From Planctomycetota bacterium (GTDB taxonomy: Bacteria > Planctomycetota > B15-G4), in contig JAJDEO010000024.1 of NCBI GenBank assembly GCA_029259745.1, forward strand, positions 175,507 through 239,506: a DNA stretch of 64,000 bases, read 5' to 3'. Position numbers and translations under genes: made by a program. The notes under the pieces are model-generated. The model was given only the letters and a program-made list of their open reading frames with translations, had not been told where the DNA came from and made no database searches. Positions 44,172-51,711 of this stretch are shown in pieces; positions within the stretch are counted from its first letter, which is position 1; each line of letters begins with the position of its first letter.

Positions 44172-44197
44172 TTTCATTCACGACCTTTCATTCACGA
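44172..44197 (+). repeat. Tandem 12-bp direct repeat before the actin gene
   Basis: TTTCATTCACGA occurs twice, at 44172-44183 and 44186-44197, separated by CC (14-nt period), in the gap between the coiled-coil and actin genes. Two in-phase sites could bind a regulator or the partner protein. An RBS-like GGAGACGACG follows before the actin ATG. Confidence 0.5.
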
Positions 44198-44238
44198 AGA
44201 GACCGCCAGCCGTCGCAGCGCGAGGGCAGGAGACGACG

Positions 44239-45339
44239 ATGAACGACGCAGCCGCGAATCCCAGCGATTCCACCACGCCCACCGCCCCCGTCAGTGCCCA
44301 GGAGGAGGAAACCTCGATCCTGCACATCGGCATGGACCTCGGGACGTCGCGCACGGCGATCGCCGCGAGCAACGGCGCGCGCGAGTCGGTCTTCAGCTAC
44401 GTCGGGTATCCGAAGGACGTCGTGTCGCGCAAGCTGCTCGGTGACGAGCCGCTCTACGGGGAAGCCGCGATCAAGAAGCGTCTGTCGTTGAACCTCTTCC
44501 GTCCGCTCGAGAAGGGCGTGATCAAGGGGTCGACGGAGGGTGACGCGAGCGAGGACACCGAGGGCAACGCAGCGGCCGCCGCGGCGCTCGTGCAGTACGC
44601 GATCCGCATGGCGAAGCCGCGTCCCGACCAGCTCATCTACGCCGTGATCGGGTGCCCGGCCGAGGCGTCGATCACGAACCGCACCTCGATCATCAACGCC
44701 GCTAAGCAAGTCGTCGACTCGGTGATGATCGCGTCCGAACCCTTCGCTGTGGCCTACGGCCTCGACGTGCTCACCGACGCGCTCGTCATCGACATCGGCG
44801 CCGGCACCACCGACCTCTGCCGCATGCACGGCACGATGCCCGAGCCCGAAGACCAGATCACGCTCGCCATCGCCGGCGACAAGATCGACCAGTTGCTCGC
44901 GAAGCTCATGAAGCAGAACCACCCCGAGGTACAGTTCTCCGAGCGCATGATCACGCAAGCCAAGGAAGAACACGCCACGGCCACCGGCGCGCACGAGGTG
45001 ATCGTGACCTGGCCCGTGAACGGCAAGCCCACGCCGATCGACATCACGAAGGAGATGAACGAGGCCTGCCACTCGATCGTGCCGCCGATCGTCGAGGCGC
45101 TCGGCAAGCTGGTCGCGAGCTTCGATCCCGAGTTCCAGGACGTGCTGCGCAACAACGTCATCCTCGGCGGCGGCGGCAGTCGCATCCGCGGGCTGGGCAA
45201 CGCGATCGAGTCCTACATGGCCGAGCACCTCGGCGGCGGCAAGGTCAACACCGTCGAAGAGCCGGTCTACGCGGGTGCGAACGGTGCGCTGAAGATCGCG
45301 CGCGACATGCCGGCCGAGTACTGGGAACAGCTGAGCTGA
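44239..45339 (+). CDS. MamK-family actin-like protein
   Basis: This 366-residue cytoplasmic ATPase of the actin superfamily closely follows magnetosome MamK in sequence order. It has phosphate-1 HIGMDLGTSRTAIAASNGAR, then SVFSYVGYPKDVVSRKLLG; IYAVIGCPAEASITNRT; SEPFAVAYGLDVLTDAL; phosphate-2 VIDIGAGTTDLCRMHGTMPE; and adenosine motif VILGGGGSRIRGLGNAIES. It ends ARDMPAEYWEQLS like MamK, and the PEPEDQITLAIAGDKID stretch is characteristic of that family rather than of MreB, ParM or FtsA. An acidic N-terminal extension of about 27 residues is extra. It is predicted to form filaments. No other mam genes are in the window. Its neighbour upstream is a coiled-coil protein; downstream genes are convergent and unrelated. 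Confidence 0.9.
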   Translation: MNDAAANPSDSTTPTAPVSAQEEETSILHIGMDLGTSRTAIAASNGARESVFSYVGYPKDVVSRKLLGDEPLYGEAAIKKRLSLNLFRPLEKGVIKGSTEGDASEDTEGNAAAAAALVQYAIRMAKPRPDQLIYAVIGCPAEASITNRTSIINAAKQVVDSVMIASEPFAVAYGLDVLTDALVIDIGAGTTDLCRMHGTMPEPEDQITLAIAGDKIDQLLAKLMKQNHPEVQFSERMITQAKEEHATATGAHEVIVTWPVNGKPTPIDITKEMNEACHSIVPPIVEALGKLVASFDPEFQDVLRNNVILGGGGSRIRGLGNAIESYMAEHLGGGKVNTVEEPVYAGANGALKIARDMPAEYWEQLS

Positions 45340-45660
45340 CGCGTGCGATCGCGTGACGCAGATACGTTGCGCTGTCGACTCCAGCACGCCCCGCCATCTA
45401 CGAGGCGGCCATGAGTTCGGTGCACGCCTTGCTGCGACATTGCCCTGAGGAACTCACGGGCGCAGCAGTTCAAGTGCTGGACGGTGAGTGAGTGATGCCG
45501 CTTGGCAGCACGGCGTCGTTCACTGGTCACGTGAGCGGCCCGAGGTCACGTTGCCGCAACGCGAGCGAGTGCGGTGGATGCCTTCAGGGACGGCAACACA
45601 GTGCTCGGACCGCTGGGTGACGCCGCCGACGGAATGACCTTCACCACGCGCTGCGATGAC
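45340..45660. other. Intergenic region between convergent genes
   Basis: This lies between the actin gene and the isochorismatase-like gene. It holds a hairpin-forming sequence at 45550-45597 that is a possible divergent member of the structured repeat family. No gene is supported. Confidence 0.4.
45550..45597 (+). repeat. Possible divergent structured repeat, copy 3
   Basis: GTTGCCG and CGGCAAC form a perfect 7-bp stem around a loop containing TGCGGTGGATGCCTTCAGGG, which recalls the GGTGGATTCGTCGAGG core of the other copies and is likewise followed by GCAACAC. The relationship is tentative. Confidence 0.3.
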
Positions 45661-46290
45661 CTACCCGCCCTTGGCCGCGCTGTAGCTCGTGATCAGGTTG
45701 CGATAGGCCGGCAGGTGGTTGGAGAACAGCGCGCCGAGTCCCTCGATGTCATTGCGCCAGTCGCGATGCAGCTCGCAGGCCATGCCGAACCAGGACGTCA
45801 ATTGCGCTCCCGCTTCAGCCATCCGCGACCAGGCGGCGTCGCGCGTCGTCTGGTTGAACGTCCCGGACGCATCCGTGACGACGAACACCTCGAACCCTTC
45901 TTCGAGTGCCGACAGCGCCGGGAACGCAACGCAAACCTCGGTGACGACGCCGGCGATGATGAGCTGCTTCTTGCCGGTGTCCTTCACCGCTTTGACGAAG
46001 TCCTCGTTGTCCCACGCGTTGATCTGCCCCGGACGGGCGATGTACGGCGCCTCGGGGAACATCTCTTTGAGCTCCGGAACGAGGGGCCCGTTCGGACCGT
46101 CCTCGAAGCTGGTGGTGAGGATCGTGGGGAGCTTGAAGTACTTCGCCGCTCCAGCCACGGCGAGGACGTTGTTCTTGAAGTCGTCTGGCGAGAAGTCCCC
46201 GACGACGTTGCACAGTCCCGACTGATGATCGACAAGCAGGACTGCGGCGTCGTTCTTGTCGAGACGGCGGTACTTGAACTTGGTGGTCAT
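45661..46290 (-). CDS. Isochorismatase-family hydrolase, YcaC-like
   Basis: This 209-residue cytoplasmic cysteine hydrolase begins NDAAVLLVDHQSGLCNVVGD with the catalytic Asp. TTSFEDGPNGPLVPELK, ARPGQINAWDNEDFVKAV and KQLIIAGVVTEVCVAFPALS with the nucleophilic Cys (and the usual cis-peptide region) match YcaC-type members. TDASGTFNQTTRDAAWSRM is also typical. The physiological substrate is unknown; YcaC relatives form octameric rings. GAAGGAGC lies upstream of the ATG. It lies downstream of the pirin gene on the same strand (75-nt gap), so the two may be co-transcribed under the HxlR regulator. Confidence 0.9.
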   Translation of the reverse strand: MTTKFKYRRLDKNDAAVLLVDHQSGLCNVVGDFSPDDFKNNVLAVAGAAKYFKLPTILTTSFEDGPNGPLVPELKEMFPEAPYIARPGQINAWDNEDFVKAVKDTGKKQLIIAGVVTEVCVAFPALSALEEGFEVFVVTDASGTFNQTTRDAAWSRMAEAGAQLTSWFGMACELHRDWRNDIEGLGALFSNHLPAYRNLITSYSAAKGG

Positions 46291-46365
46291 CGTTGTGCTC
46301 CTTCGTGGGGATTCGGGTTGTTGAGGGCCGCTTCAGACTGGTGTTCGGCGGCTCGACAAGCGGGG

Positions 46366-47238
46366 TCAGGAGAGGCTCCCCATCTTCCCGCGTTGGTAGT
46401 CGGAGACGGCCTCACGGATCTCTCGGGGAGTGTTCATCACGAACGGCCCCTGCCCGACAATGGGTTCGTCGATGGGCTCACCGCTGAGGAGAAGTGCGCG
46501 TGCGCCTTTCCCGGCGTCGAGACGCAGCGAGGAGCCGCCGGGCTCGAACACGGCGAGCTGCGCTGGCTCCAGGACATCCTTCTCACCCACCCGAAGCGAA
46601 CCGTGCAGGACGACAAGCGCTGTGTTGAAGCCCTCGGGTACGGCGAGCTCGAGTTGCTGGTTGCTGTCGATGCGCAGGTCCCAGACGTGCATCGGCGTAC
46701 ATGTCTTCGCCGGACCGCGCGCTCCTGCGTGTTCACCGGCGATGACTCGAAGAAAGCCACGCCCTTCGCCGAGGTCCACCGCTGGAATCTGCGCGTCGAG
46801 GATCTCCTGGTAGCGGGGTGACGACATCTTGTCGCTCGCGGGCAAGTTGACCCACAGCTGCACCATCTCGAACATGCCGCCGCGCTTGGCGAAGTCGCGG
46901 CCGTGGAACTCCTCATGAACGATGCCCGATGCCGCAGTCATCCACTGCACGTCGCCCGGTCCGATCTTCCCACCGGCACCAGTGGAGTCGCGATGTTCCA
47001 CCTCACCGTCGTAGACGATCGTGACCGTCTCGAAGCCCCGATGCGGGTGTTGACCGACGCCGAGACGTTTCGCGGTTGGCGGGAACTCCTGCGGGCCCGC
47101 GTAGTCGAACAGCAAGAACGGGCTGAGCTGCTTTCCCAGTGCGGGGTAGGCGAAAAGCGTGCGGACGGGAAACCCGTCGCCGACCCAGTGGGACTCGGTA
47201 CTCCGGTGAATGCTGAGGACTTCCTTCGTGCTGCTCAT
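46366..47238 (-). CDS. Pirin-family bicupin protein
   Basis: This 290-residue protein contains the N-terminal cupin metal site GVGQHPHRGFETVTIVYDGE followed by VEHRDSTGAGG and GDVQWMTAASGIVHEEFHGR, giving the three His and one Glu ligands of pirins. MFEMVQLWVNLPASDKM is another pirin signature, and a second cupin-like half follows. Bacterial pirins act as quercetin 2,3-dioxygenase-like enzymes or redox regulators; the role here is undecided. It is divergent from hxlR across a 155-nt region with an inverted repeat, suggesting regulation by it. Confidence 0.92.
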   Translation of the reverse strand: MSSTKEVLSIHRSTESHWVGDGFPVRTLFAYPALGKQLSPFLLFDYAGPQEFPPTAKRLGVGQHPHRGFETVTIVYDGEVEHRDSTGAGGKIGPGDVQWMTAASGIVHEEFHGRDFAKRGGMFEMVQLWVNLPASDKMSSPRYQEILDAQIPAVDLGEGRGFLRVIAGEHAGARGPAKTCTPMHVWDLRIDSNQQLELAVPEGFNTALVVLHGSLRVGEKDVLEPAQLAVFEPGGSSLRLDAGKGARALLLSGEPIDEPIVGQGPFVMNTPREIREAVSDYQRGKMGSLS

Positions 47239-47352
47239 CGTTCCTTCTCGCTGCTGTTGTCACTCGATCGTGGCTTGGTCCGCCACGTGACTTCAGAGAG
47301 AAGATACTTTGCTTTGGGCCAGAAAAGCTAGTACGCACATGCATGCACCTTA

Positions 47353-47368
47353 GTATCCTTAAAGATAC
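47353..47368. promoter_or_regulatory. Inverted repeat between pirin and hxlR
   Basis: GTATC-CTTAAA-GATAC is a 5-bp inverted repeat in an AT-richer patch, 26 nt before the hxlR ATG, and another GATACTT lies at 47313. HxlR-type regulators usually bind such symmetric sites in divergent promoters and are often self-controlled. Confidence 0.5.
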
Positions 47369-47393
47369 CTAACCACGAACAGCGAGTTCGAGC

Positions 47394-47732
47394 ATGTCAC
47401 CGAACAAGAAGAAGGCGGTTTCTTGCCCTGTCGAGACGACGCTGAGCATCATCGGCGGGCGGTGGAAGGTGCTCGTGCTTCACGAGCTGCTCGATGGAGT
47501 GCACCGGTTCGGCGAACTTGACCGGAAGCTCACCGGGATCTCGAATCGAACGCTCACGCGCCAGCTCCGGGAGCTCGAGACCGATGGTGTCGTCCACCGG
47601 AAGGTCTACCGCGAGGTTCCCCCACGAGTCGAATACCGCCTCACCGCGCTCGGCAAGACACTGGAGCCGATTCTGCTCGCGATGGATGAGTGGGGCGTGC
47701 GCTACGGCAAGCGCAAGGCGAAGGCCAAGTGA
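47394..47732 (+). CDS. HxlR-family winged-helix regulator
   Basis: This 112-residue protein has a complete HxlR domain: CPVETTLSIIGGRWKVLVLH, then FGELDRKLTGISNRTLTRQL and RELETDGVVHRKVYREVPPR with VEYRLTALGKTLEPILLAM. The Cys in CPVE is the conserved redox or electrophile-sensing residue in relatives that respond to quinones or aldehydes. It is divergent from pirin and probably controls pirin, the hydrolase behind it and itself. The DinB-like gene follows on the same strand 81 nt later. Confidence 0.93.
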   Translation: MSPNKKKAVSCPVETTLSIIGGRWKVLVLHELLDGVHRFGELDRKLTGISNRTLTRQLRELETDGVVHRKVYREVPPRVEYRLTALGKTLEPILLAMDEWGVRYGKRKAKAK

Positions 47733-47813
47733 ATGAGCCACCATCCGTCGGGTCGGCCTCCTGACATCGTCCGCGGAGACGGCTGCAAGCCCACGACAAG
47801 GAGAAGCCAACTG

Positions 47814-48077
47814 ATGTCCCACGAGAAGATTGCGCGATGGTGTGCGAGTCTCGCCGAAGTGCATCGCCGCTTGCGAGCCGCGACGAGATCCGATCCGTCG
47901 GTGCTCGCGCGTCGCGCGCCGTCCGTGTCGGCGTGGTCGATCGGCGAGCACATCCAGCACATCGCCCGCGTGAACGCCAAGACGCTTCACCAGCTCAACA
48001 AGATCCTCGACGGCGAGGGCGACGACATCACCGTGCGAACGGGATCGCCGACGCTCGTCGCGAAGGTCACTGCCTAA
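47814..48077 (+). CDS. Truncated DinB-like protein
   Basis: This 87-residue protein runs from the ATG at 47814, preceded by AAGGAGAAG; an ATG at 47733 directly after the hxlR stop would add a non-matching leader. RWCASLAEVHRRLRAATRSD and PSVSAWSIGEHIQHIARVNA match the first two helices of the DinB/YfiT-like four-helix bundle with its metal His. The protein stops at about half the usual 150-170 residues, right before a structured repeat. It is probably a C-terminally truncated gene. Confidence 0.55.
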   Translation: MSHEKIARWCASLAEVHRRLRAATRSDPSVLARRAPSVSAWSIGEHIQHIARVNAKTLHQLNKILDGEGDDITVRTGSPTLVAKVTA

Positions 48078-48149
48078 CATCCGTTGAAGAACTGCTCCGA
48101 GTGCGACGTGCGTGACCGAGTGTGCCTGTACCCGTGCGGGAACGCATCG

Positions 48150-48223
48150 TCGCCGCTGGCAAGGCGCATCGCCGCAGGCGAATGGGTGGATTCGTCGAGG
48201 AGATGCAACACAGCCAGCGGCGA
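48150..48223 (+). repeat. Structured repeat, copy 2 (three stacked stems)
   Basis: The outer stem TCGCCGCTGGC pairs perfectly with GCCAGCGGCGA (11 bp). A middle stem GCATC (48166) pairs with GATGC (48202). The inner hairpin GGCGAAT pairs with ATTCGTC around GGGTGG. The core at 48177-48200 is shared with 12685-12708 at 22 of 24 positions. The element lies directly downstream of the truncated DinB-like gene. It could be a mobile palindromic repeat or a folded RNA. Confidence 0.65.
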
Positions 48224-48279
48224 GGAGGGCGTGAAACAAATGACGCGAACTTTTGAATCACACCACTAAGTAATCCGGG

Positions 48280-48927
48280 TCAATCGTTCATCAACGTGTA
48301 GACCACGACGGTAGCGACGCCGAGCGGCCACGTGTACACGTCCCACGCGATCGTGACCGGCATCGCGATCAGCGCGAGTGACCTCGCGCTTGATTGGCTC
48401 CCCGGGCCGATGTCGACTACGCCGACGCGAACCCAACGGTCGCGGTCGAAGTCGGCGTGCACGAGGTGAACCCGGAAGACGTCGCTCTCCTCCTCGACGA
48501 ACGCTGACACCGAGCCCTGCGGAATGTCGTCGAGAGTGTCCTGGGCGTCGCCGGCGTCGACATTGAAGATCCACGGAGCACTGATGACATACCCGATGTC
48601 ACCGAAACGCTTCAAGGTCAGGGCGTCGAGCGGACGCACCTCGAGGAACTTGTCGTTTGCCTCGACCACGGGACGCCCCGCGACGGCGGGTGACGCGTCG
48701 AGCAGGTAGTTTCCGTCGGCCATGCTCGGGACGTTCTTCACCGCGACGACAACCTGCGTCGGCGCGCCTCCCGCCGACCCCATGCGCTGCCCGGCGACGG
48801 TCACTTCGTCACTCACCCAGCCCCACAGCCCCGTCGTCATGCACCCGCCGAGCGGTGCGCACGCCAGCAGCACGAGCCACGCGGCCAAGCGGGGCGCACG
48901 ACGATCCGGTTGAGGACGTCTCGTCAT
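48280..48927 (-). CDS. Predicted lipoprotein with C-terminal hydrophobic segment
   Basis: This 215-residue protein has an N-terminal signal APRLAAWLVLLACAPLGGC with lipobox LGGC that predicts outer-membrane or periplasmic anchoring. The middle is soluble and beta-rich (VVVAVKNVPSMADGNYLLDA, FVEEESDVFRVHLVHADF), and the end is hydrophobic (LALIAMPVTIAWDVYTWPLG, VATVVVYTLMND), possibly a transmembrane helix. No family is recognised. The stop-to-start spacing with the beta-helix gene upstream is only 8 nt, so they may share a transcript. Confidence 0.7.
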   Translation of the reverse strand: MTRRPQPDRRAPRLAAWLVLLACAPLGGCMTTGLWGWVSDEVTVAGQRMGSAGGAPTQVVVAVKNVPSMADGNYLLDASPAVAGRPVVEANDKFLEVRPLDALTLKRFGDIGYVISAPWIFNVDAGDAQDTLDDIPQGSVSAFVEEESDVFRVHLVHADFDRDRWVRVGVVDIGPGSQSSARSLALIAMPVTIAWDVYTWPLGVATVVVYTLMND

Positions 48928-48935
48928 CCGAGCGG

Positions 48936-50084
48936 TCAGAAGCCAGGCCCGAGGAACACGACGTTCGTTCCCTCACCGACGGTGAGCGGAGCGCCCGCCA
49001 GCGGCACGAACACCTGTATGCGGAACGCGAGCGCGTCGAAGCCGAGCGTGGGAATCGTGGCGCCGATCGAAAGCGAACCCGCGCCATCGAACACGCCGAG
49101 CGGCACGATCGTGAGCGCAGTCGTCGTCACGATGCCCTGGCCCGACGGGAGCGGCGCCCAAGCCGGCGCGCCCAGCAGCGCCCAAGCCGTCTCGCCGGGA
49201 GGGCCGTCGACCTGCAGCGACCAGGACTCCTGTTCGCGCACGGGCGAGGCCGCGTTGACGAAGACGGGCGTGCCGGTCAGCGAGTTCACGGCCGCACCGG
49301 GGGCTGCGTCGAACTCGACACCTGAGGGCGCGCCCGGTCCGCCGACGATATTGTTGTCGCGCAACCACATTGCCGAGTCGGCGTCGAGCAGCGCGCCGGC
49401 CCCACCCGACTCCGTGAAGCCGTTGCCGCCCGAGATGAAACTGCCCTGCACGCGGATGTCCGAGTTGATCGCTTGCAGCGCTGGAGCGCCGGGGAGGTCG
49501 GGACCGTACGTGTCGGCGCCACCACCGCCGACCAACTGGCTGCCGGAGACGACGACGGAGGACTCGAACGCATAGAGCGCCGGCGTCGGAGGCTCGCCGG
49601 CGTTGAAGTATTGCCACGACCCCTCGACGTACGAGCCCTCGAGCACGACTCGCGCCGACTCCACGCGCACCGCTCCGCCGACCCCCGTGCCGCCGAAGAG
49701 ATCACCGAGGATCTTGCACTCCTCGACGACCACGACGCCCTCGCTATCGAAGACCTCGAGCCCGCCGGGATAGCGCACGTCGAGCTGCCTCAGCACGACC
49801 GATTGATTGGCGGCCAAGTCGCGCACCGTGAGCAAGCCGTTGACCACGACGGGTGCACCGTCTGCGGCGATGGTCAACGATCGCCCGACGACCATGTTCC
49901 ACATGAAGTAGTTCCCGGGCCGCACCAAGATGACGTCGCCGTCGGACGAAGCATCGATGGCCGGGAAGAGGTCGGTGTGGTCGGCCCCGGGTCCGTTCGC
50001 CCAGTCGACGACGATCACATCGGCGGACGCCGACGCGGTGAGAAGGACGAACGAAACCAAAACAAAGATTGCGACGCGTGACAT
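48936..50084 (-). CDS. Secreted beta-helix protein
   Basis: This 382-residue protein starts at the ATG at 50084, with GGGAG ahead, and a signal peptide (MSRVAIFVLVSFVLLTASAS) follows. The mature start ADVIVVDWANGPGADHTDLF and DASSDGDVILVRPGNYFMWN match the opening of pectate-lyase-like repeat proteins, as in the protein at 1485. Short coils (VVVEECKILGDLFGGTGVGG, ALQAINSDIRVQGSFISGGN) form the helix, and a 100-residue beta domain ends VVFLGPGF. No catalytic site is seen. The architecture is shared with 1485-2747, suggesting a paralogous family of surface or exported proteins. Confidence 0.82.
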   Translation of the reverse strand: MSRVAIFVLVSFVLLTASASADVIVVDWANGPGADHTDLFPAIDASSDGDVILVRPGNYFMWNMVVGRSLTIAADGAPVVVNGLLTVRDLAANQSVVLRQLDVRYPGGLEVFDSEGVVVVEECKILGDLFGGTGVGGAVRVESARVVLEGSYVEGSWQYFNAGEPPTPALYAFESSVVVSGSQLVGGGGADTYGPDLPGAPALQAINSDIRVQGSFISGGNGFTESGGAGALLDADSAMWLRDNNIVGGPGAPSGVEFDAAPGAAVNSLTGTPVFVNAASPVREQESWSLQVDGPPGETAWALLGAPAWAPLPSGQGIVTTTALTIVPLGVFDGAGSLSIGATIPTLGFDALAFRIQVFVPLAGAPLTVGEGTNVVFLGPGF

Positions 50085-50670
50085 GTTCAGCTCCCTGTCG
50101 AGGACCCGAGCGAGCTTATGGCACGTCGCCGCCGTCGTGTGACTCTCACACTCGAGAACTTGAACGCGAAATGCTGGAAGTGTCACGGCGAGTGTTTGGA
50201 TCCGGGACGGTCGCGCGTGGGACACCGTTCGGTGTCTGATGCGATCGGACCGGCGCGTCAGTCGTGCGCGTTCATCCGTTCGATGTCGACGTGGACGAAA
50301 CGCTGATCAACGTGACGGGCTCATGCTCAACGGTCCGCGGCCTGACCGTCCACGGCGCGGCCTCGGCCAGCGGCGATACGACCGTGAGCACGGAAGGTCT
50401 GGCCACCGCCCTCATCACAGGCAACAGCGCGCCCGCATCCGCCAATCGACCAACCCGGGTTGTTCGCGGACGATCTGCTGCGGTCGCATGAGAGTGCTTC
50501 CTGGCTGCGTTGAATCGACGTTTCCGATCCTCAACGGTCAAAACAGGCCGCCTCCGGTCAGAAAACCTCGCTTCGCCTTGCCAGCAAGGTTCAGCTGTCG
50601 GAAATGGCTCCGACTGAGGCACCGGTGAGCCGGACCAGGACGTCAGCGGCGCCGTCAACTCCGCGGAGCA
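50085..50670. other. Gene-poor region with decayed fragments
   Basis: This lies between two leftward genes. It contains the near-perfect palindrome GACACCGTTCGGTGTC (50221-50236) and a 40-nt copy of the 3' end of the grpB-like gene (50252-50291). Other frames lack starts and family resemblance. It probably holds the promoter of the beta-helix gene near its left end. Confidence 0.45.
50252..50291 (-). pseudogene. Fragment of a grpB-like 3' end
   Basis: This 40-nt stretch matches 51989-52028 at about 35 positions and on the minus strand encodes DIERMNAHD followed by TGA, versus DIERMNARD and TGA in the intact gene. Nothing GrpB-like precedes it, so it is a short leftover of a duplicated or lost copy. 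Confidence 0.45.
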
Positions 50671-51711
50671 TCACTCGCGAGCGAGGATCTCGAGCGCCTG
50701 GTCGACGTTGAGCTCTGCCTTCTTGTACTGCATCTTCCGCACGAGCCCCTCGAAGTGCTGCATCTTACGTGCCGCAAGCTTCAGATCGGGGTCATCACCG
50801 CGCTGCTTCAGCCGCTCGGTGAACAAGCCGCGGAACTGCTCGACCTTGTGGTGAATGCGGACGGTCACCGGTTTCTCGGCGAAGGCCACGGCGAAGTTCT
50901 GGTGCTCGGCCCATTCGCGAGCCTCATGCAGGGGCTGCCGAATCACACGCTGACTCACCACCTTGAGCGAACGGCGACCCGTCTCCGTGCCCGACCAACT
51001 CTTGTTGAGAACGACCAGGCGCTCTTTGTGCGCTGCGACAACAGCCTCGTGTCGTCGTTCGACATCGCCGCCGGCCTCGTCCATGCGAGCGTTGACGCTC
51101 AAGGCGAACTGGATCTCGCGCAGGTACTCCTCGGGATTCCAAAGTCCCGGCGCCACGTGCAGCACCTCGCCCCGAGCCGTGGCGAAGATCGTCGCGATGT
51201 CCTCGCTGGACACGCCGTTCGGGATGCCGGCAGACAATGCAGAGAGTTCGGCCTGCTCGTCGACCGGTTCATCCAACTCACTCAGGAACTGCTGTGCGCC
51301 CGGGCGGTTCATGAGCACGTTCATGTCCAGCTTCGTGAAGGTCGCCCCTTCGGAAGCCCAGTTGCGCCAGATCGCAACGAAGTTGTCGTTCACCTGATCG
51401 ATGACTGCCGTGTTGAGGAACGTCACGCGTTCCATCGTCTGTGCAGCGCCTCAGGTGCCGGGCTGTTGGAGGTTTCCCTTGAGCAGGAAGTACAGGATGA
51501 GCTTGTCGTCATCCCGCGCACGCGCTTCGGCTTCTTCGAGGTCATCCAGCTTCCACTGGATACCGTTCGAACCATCGACCGCCCATCCATCGACGGCACC
51601 ACAGCCCGCCTGATCGAGTTCGGTCGACACGCGAGCAGCGCTCGACCAGTCGAACGAGACAGACGCGAGTGCCGCCGTGACTGCGCCAACGAGAATCCAA
51701 TGAGCCTTCAT
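50671..51711 (-). CDS. Thioredoxin-like secreted protein with in-frame TGA (candidate selenoprotein)
   Basis: This is read as one 346-residue protein from the ATG at 51711 (GGGAGG 7 nt ahead; signal MKAHWILVGAVTAALASVSF) through an in-frame TGA at codon 87 (51453-51451). Before the TGA the protein has a thioredoxin-like strand, DDDKLILYFLLKGNLQQPGT. After it the frame continues GAAQTMERVTFLNTAVIDQV and NDNFVAIWRNW, which is what normally follows the WCxxC of thioredoxin-like folds. The TGA therefore falls exactly where the catalytic first Cys belongs (T-U-G-A-A-Q). A hairpin sits at SECIS distance after it. The second part has no ribosome-binding site of its own. IATIFATARGEVLHVAPGLW continues the fold, and a helical tail ends ALEILARE. 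The alternative is a Cys or Trp codon recently mutated to a stop. Confidence 0.6.
51417..51433 (-). promoter_or_regulatory. SECIS-like hairpin downstream of the in-frame TGA
   Basis: On the coding strand GGAACG-CGTGA-CGTTCC forms a perfect 6-bp stem whose 5-nt loop begins 24 nt after the TGA. One G lies among the first two loop bases, and a further A-U and G-C pair below would leave one bulged U. These features fit the published bacterial SECIS consensus (loop 16-37 nt from the UGA). It is coding sequence too, so chance cannot be excluded. Confidence 0.45.

Noticed and set aside
48072..48078. GCCTAAC at the end of the DinB-like gene as a possible attC R'' box
   Set aside because: It matches RYYYAAC, but no GTTRRRY partner lies within normal attC length, and the downstream structure folds into a different palindrome. 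Probably chance, since TAA is simply the stop codon.
51435..51435. ATG at 51435 as an independent start of a separate gene
   Set aside because: No ribosome-binding site precedes it, and the protein would start in the middle of a thioredoxin-like fold whose first half is in frame upstream.
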